A stretch of 64,000 nucleotides of DNA, taken from contig JAHEMJ010000013.1 of assembly GCA_024643725.1 (NCBI GenBank), positions 1 to 64,000 on the forward strand, in the 5' to 3' direction. Every line of letters starts with the position of its first letter. The first letter of the stretch is position 1. Of this stretch, positions 62,253 to 64,000 are shown piece after piece. A program made the translations under genes and the position numbers. Source of the stretch: Crocinitomicaceae bacterium (GTDB lineage: Bacteria > Bacteroidota > Bacteroidia > Flavobacteriales_D > Crocinitomicaceae). Below the pieces are notes generated by a model. That model worked only from the letters and a program-made list of their open reading frames with translations, was not told the origin of the DNA and did no database searches.

Positions 62253-64000
62253 ATGACCATGTATCCATACCAAATCAAAAGCCTTGAAGCTTACCAGCAA
62301 GCATATCAAAAAAGTGTTGATCATCCTGAAGAATTTTGGGCAGAAATAGCCGAGAATTTCGTTTGGAAAAAGAAATGGAACAAAGTCCTGGAATGGAATT
62401 TCACAGAACCTTCTGTCAAATGGTTTCAAGGTGGAAAGCTAAACATTACGGAAAATTGCTTGGATCGCCACTTGGCTAATCGAGGTCAAGAAACGGCCCT
62501 GATTTGGGAATCCAATAATCCACAGGAAACATCTCGGACGTTTACCTACATCGAATTACACCACAAAGTCATGCAGTTTGCTCACGTCCTTCAAAACAAT
62601 GGCGTGAAAAAAGGCGACCGTGTGTGCATCTATATGGGAATGATTCCGGAATTAACGATTGCCACTTTAGCCTGCGCTCGCATTGGTGCGATTCACTCCA
62701 TTATTTTTGGGGGATTCTCCGCTCAAGCCATTGCTGATCGCTTGGACGATGCCCAAGCAAAGTTCATTGTGACCTGTGATGGTGCTTTTCGCGGTGCAAA
62801 GGACATTCCATTGAAAGCGGTCATTGACGATGCTTTGGTTGGGAATGAATTCATCGAAAGGGTCATTGTTTGCGAGCGAACATCGACACCAGTATCGATG
62901 CTAAAAGGACGCGATGTCTGGTGGACCGATGAAATTCAAAAAGTGGAGGATGCTGGAAACCCATTTTTCCCTGCCGTGGAAATGGATGCCGAAGACATTC
63001 TCTTTATTCTATATACTTCCGGTTCTACTGGAAAACCGAAAGGGGTCGTGCATACGGTTGCCGGCTATTTGATTTGGACCAATTACACCTTCGTGAATGT
63101 CTTTCAATATCAACCTGGACAAATTCATTTTTGCACAGCGGACATCGGCTGGATCACTGGTCACAGCTATATTGTATACGGACCTTTAAGCGCCGGAGCA
63201 ACTTCACTGATGTTTGAAGGAATTCCAACGTATCCGGATGCCGGACGATTTTGGGATATCGTAGATAAATTTAAAGTGGACATTCTGTACACCGCACCAA
63301 CTGCAATTAGAAGTTTAATGGGCTTTGGCTTGGAACATGTGGTGGACAAAGACTTAAGTTCCTTAAAAGTACTCGGGTCCGTGGGAGAACCAATCAACGA
63401 AGAAGCATGGCATTGGTATGCTGAACACATTGGTAAAAATAACTGTCCTGTCGTCGATACATGGTGGCAAACGGAAACGTCCGGCGTACTCATTTCAAAC
63501 TTAGCGGGAGTCACCCCAAGTAAACCATCTTTCGCTACATTGCCATTGCCAGGAGTACAACCTTGCCTAGTGGATGATGCCGGTAATGAAATCGAGGGAA
63601 ATGGCGTGAATGGAAACTTGTGCATCAAATTTCCTTGGCCAGGAATCATACGCACTACTTACAATGATCATGAGCGCTGCCGTCAGACGTACTTTTCCGT
63701 CTATGAAAACTATTATTTTACAGGTGACGGATGTTTACGCGACGAAGATGGTATGTATCGCATTACGGGACGTGTAGATGACGTGTTGAATGTTAGTGGA
63801 CACCGAATCGGAACAGCGGAAGTGGAAAATGCCATTAACATGCACACTGGTGTCATTGAAAGCGCTGTAGTTGGATATCCACACGACGTGAAAGGACAAG
63901 GAATCTACGCATATGTCATTATGGAACAGCATCATGCGGATGCCACGATGACCAAACAAGATATTCTTCAAACCGTTTCACGCATCATTGGTGCCATTGC
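62253..64000 (+). CDS. acs: acetyl-CoA synthetase, 3' end outside window
   Basis: Not in the ORF track because it runs off the right edge. ATG at 62,253 (a second at 62,259). About 582 of the usual ~640 residues are present. It shows the adenylate-forming signature YTSGSTGKPKGVVHT, DIGWITGHSYIVYGP, DTWWQTETSG, TGDGCLRDEDGMYRITGRVD and VSGHRIGTAEVE. It makes acetyl-CoA from acetate, ATP and CoA. The missing C-terminus should contain the lysine that is acetylated. Confidence 0.95.
   Translation, partial: MTMYPYQIKSLEAYQQAYQKSVDHPEEFWAEIAENFVWKKKWNKVLEWNFTEPSVKWFQGGKLNITENCLDRHLANRGQETALIWESNNPQETSRTFTYIELHHKVMQFAHVLQNNGVKKGDRVCIYMGMIPELTIATLACARIGAIHSIIFGGFSAQAIADRLDDAQAKFIVTCDGAFRGAKDIPLKAVIDDALVGNEFIERVIVCERTSTPVSMLKGRDVWWTDEIQKVEDAGNPFFPAVEMDAEDILFILYTSGSTGKPKGVVHTVAGYLIWTNYTFVNVFQYQPGQIHFCTADIGWITGHSYIVYGPLSAGATSLMFEGIPTYPDAGRFWDIVDKFKVDILYTAPTAIRSLMGFGLEHVVDKDLSSLKVLGSVGEPINEEAWHWYAEHIGKNNCPVVDTWWQTETSGVLISNLAGVTPSKPSFATLPLPGVQPCLVDDAGNEIEGNGVNGNLCIKFPWPGIIRTTYNDHERCRQTYFSVYENYYFTGDGCLRDEDGMYRITGRVDDVLNVSGHRIGTAEVENAINMHTGVIESAVVGYPHDVKGQGIYAYVIMEQHHADATMTKQDILQTVSRIIGAI

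Noticed and set aside
63167-63655. 162-aa minus-strand ORF
   Set aside because: Antisense to acetyl-CoA synthetase motifs, which are intact on the + strand.

Overview
The window looks like chromosome of a Bacteroidota bacterium, most likely Flavobacteriales (a Crocinitomicaceae/Fluviicola-like genus is my guess). The support is three proteins with C-terminal type IX secretion (T9SS) tails, a TonB-dependent receptor, an HYC-type Cys/His-rich protein, and several promoters matching the Bacteroidota consensus (TTTG or TTG, 19-21 bases, TAnnTTTG). No species can be fixed from the sequence alone.

Region 1 (1 to about 28.16 kb) is an integrated mobile element running in from the left. Bases 1-10,526 (all +) form a tightly packed phage-like block: a heptad-repeat tail-fibre-like protein, a protein ending in a Hint (intein/hedgehog-like) domain, a small lysis-like cassette (membrane protein, spanin-like protein, 45-aa mini-ORF, SLT transglycosylase), then an adenine methyltransferase, a RadC/JAB protein, an unknown protein, a 1223-aa SF2 helicase-like protein and a RecA-like ATPase. 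Three consecutive proteins of this block end in similar Glu/hydrophobic peptides. A lipoprotein, an exported protein and a WYL-type regulator follow.

Bases 12.4-27.9 kb (mostly -) are accessory and defence genes: a TIR-like protein next to a caspase-like protease (the composition of a type IV Thoeris system), a full type I restriction-modification operon with an extra DUF4062/ATPase gene carrying a 12-bp tandem repeat, an XRE controller with a palindromic operator, a Toprim/RecA-like primase-helicase, an excisionase-like HTH protein, an rteC gene broken by one base in a 9-nt homopolymer, and an AbiD/AbiF-type HEPN protein with a strong promoter and a leader hairpin. A 446-bp palindrome-rich stretch lies next to rteC. 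A degenerate tRNA-Ser-like 3' end near 28.13-28.16 kb could be the right attachment site.

Region 2 (28.2-48 kb) is host chromosome: a nested inverted-repeat element, three 137-bp tandem repeats, two paralogous outer-membrane proteins, an MFS transporter, T9SS proteins, a TonB receptor with a Fur-like box, an SPFH lipoprotein, a ferritin-VIT1 fusion, a nitroreductase, a GH38 glycosidase and an acyl-ACP desaturase.

Region 3 (48.4-57.3 kb) holds a six-gene, translationally coupled minus-strand operon: an HMG-CoA reductase fused to an APH-type kinase, a CarS-like (CDP-archaeol synthase-like) protein, a PEP-synthase-like phosphotransferase, a UbiA-like protein with an altered Asp motif, a zinc-ribbon methyltransferase and a fatty-acid desaturase, facing a second desaturase gene. 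I infer an isoprenoid or membrane-lipid pathway; its product is unknown. This is the most novel-looking host locus.

Region 4 (57.4-64 kb) has a T9SS protein, an ECF sigma/anti-sigma operon led by an exported protein, three 122-124-bp tandem repeats, a tRNA-Arg(ACG), a SOUL-family protein and the first ~582 codons of acetyl-CoA synthetase, cut by the window edge.
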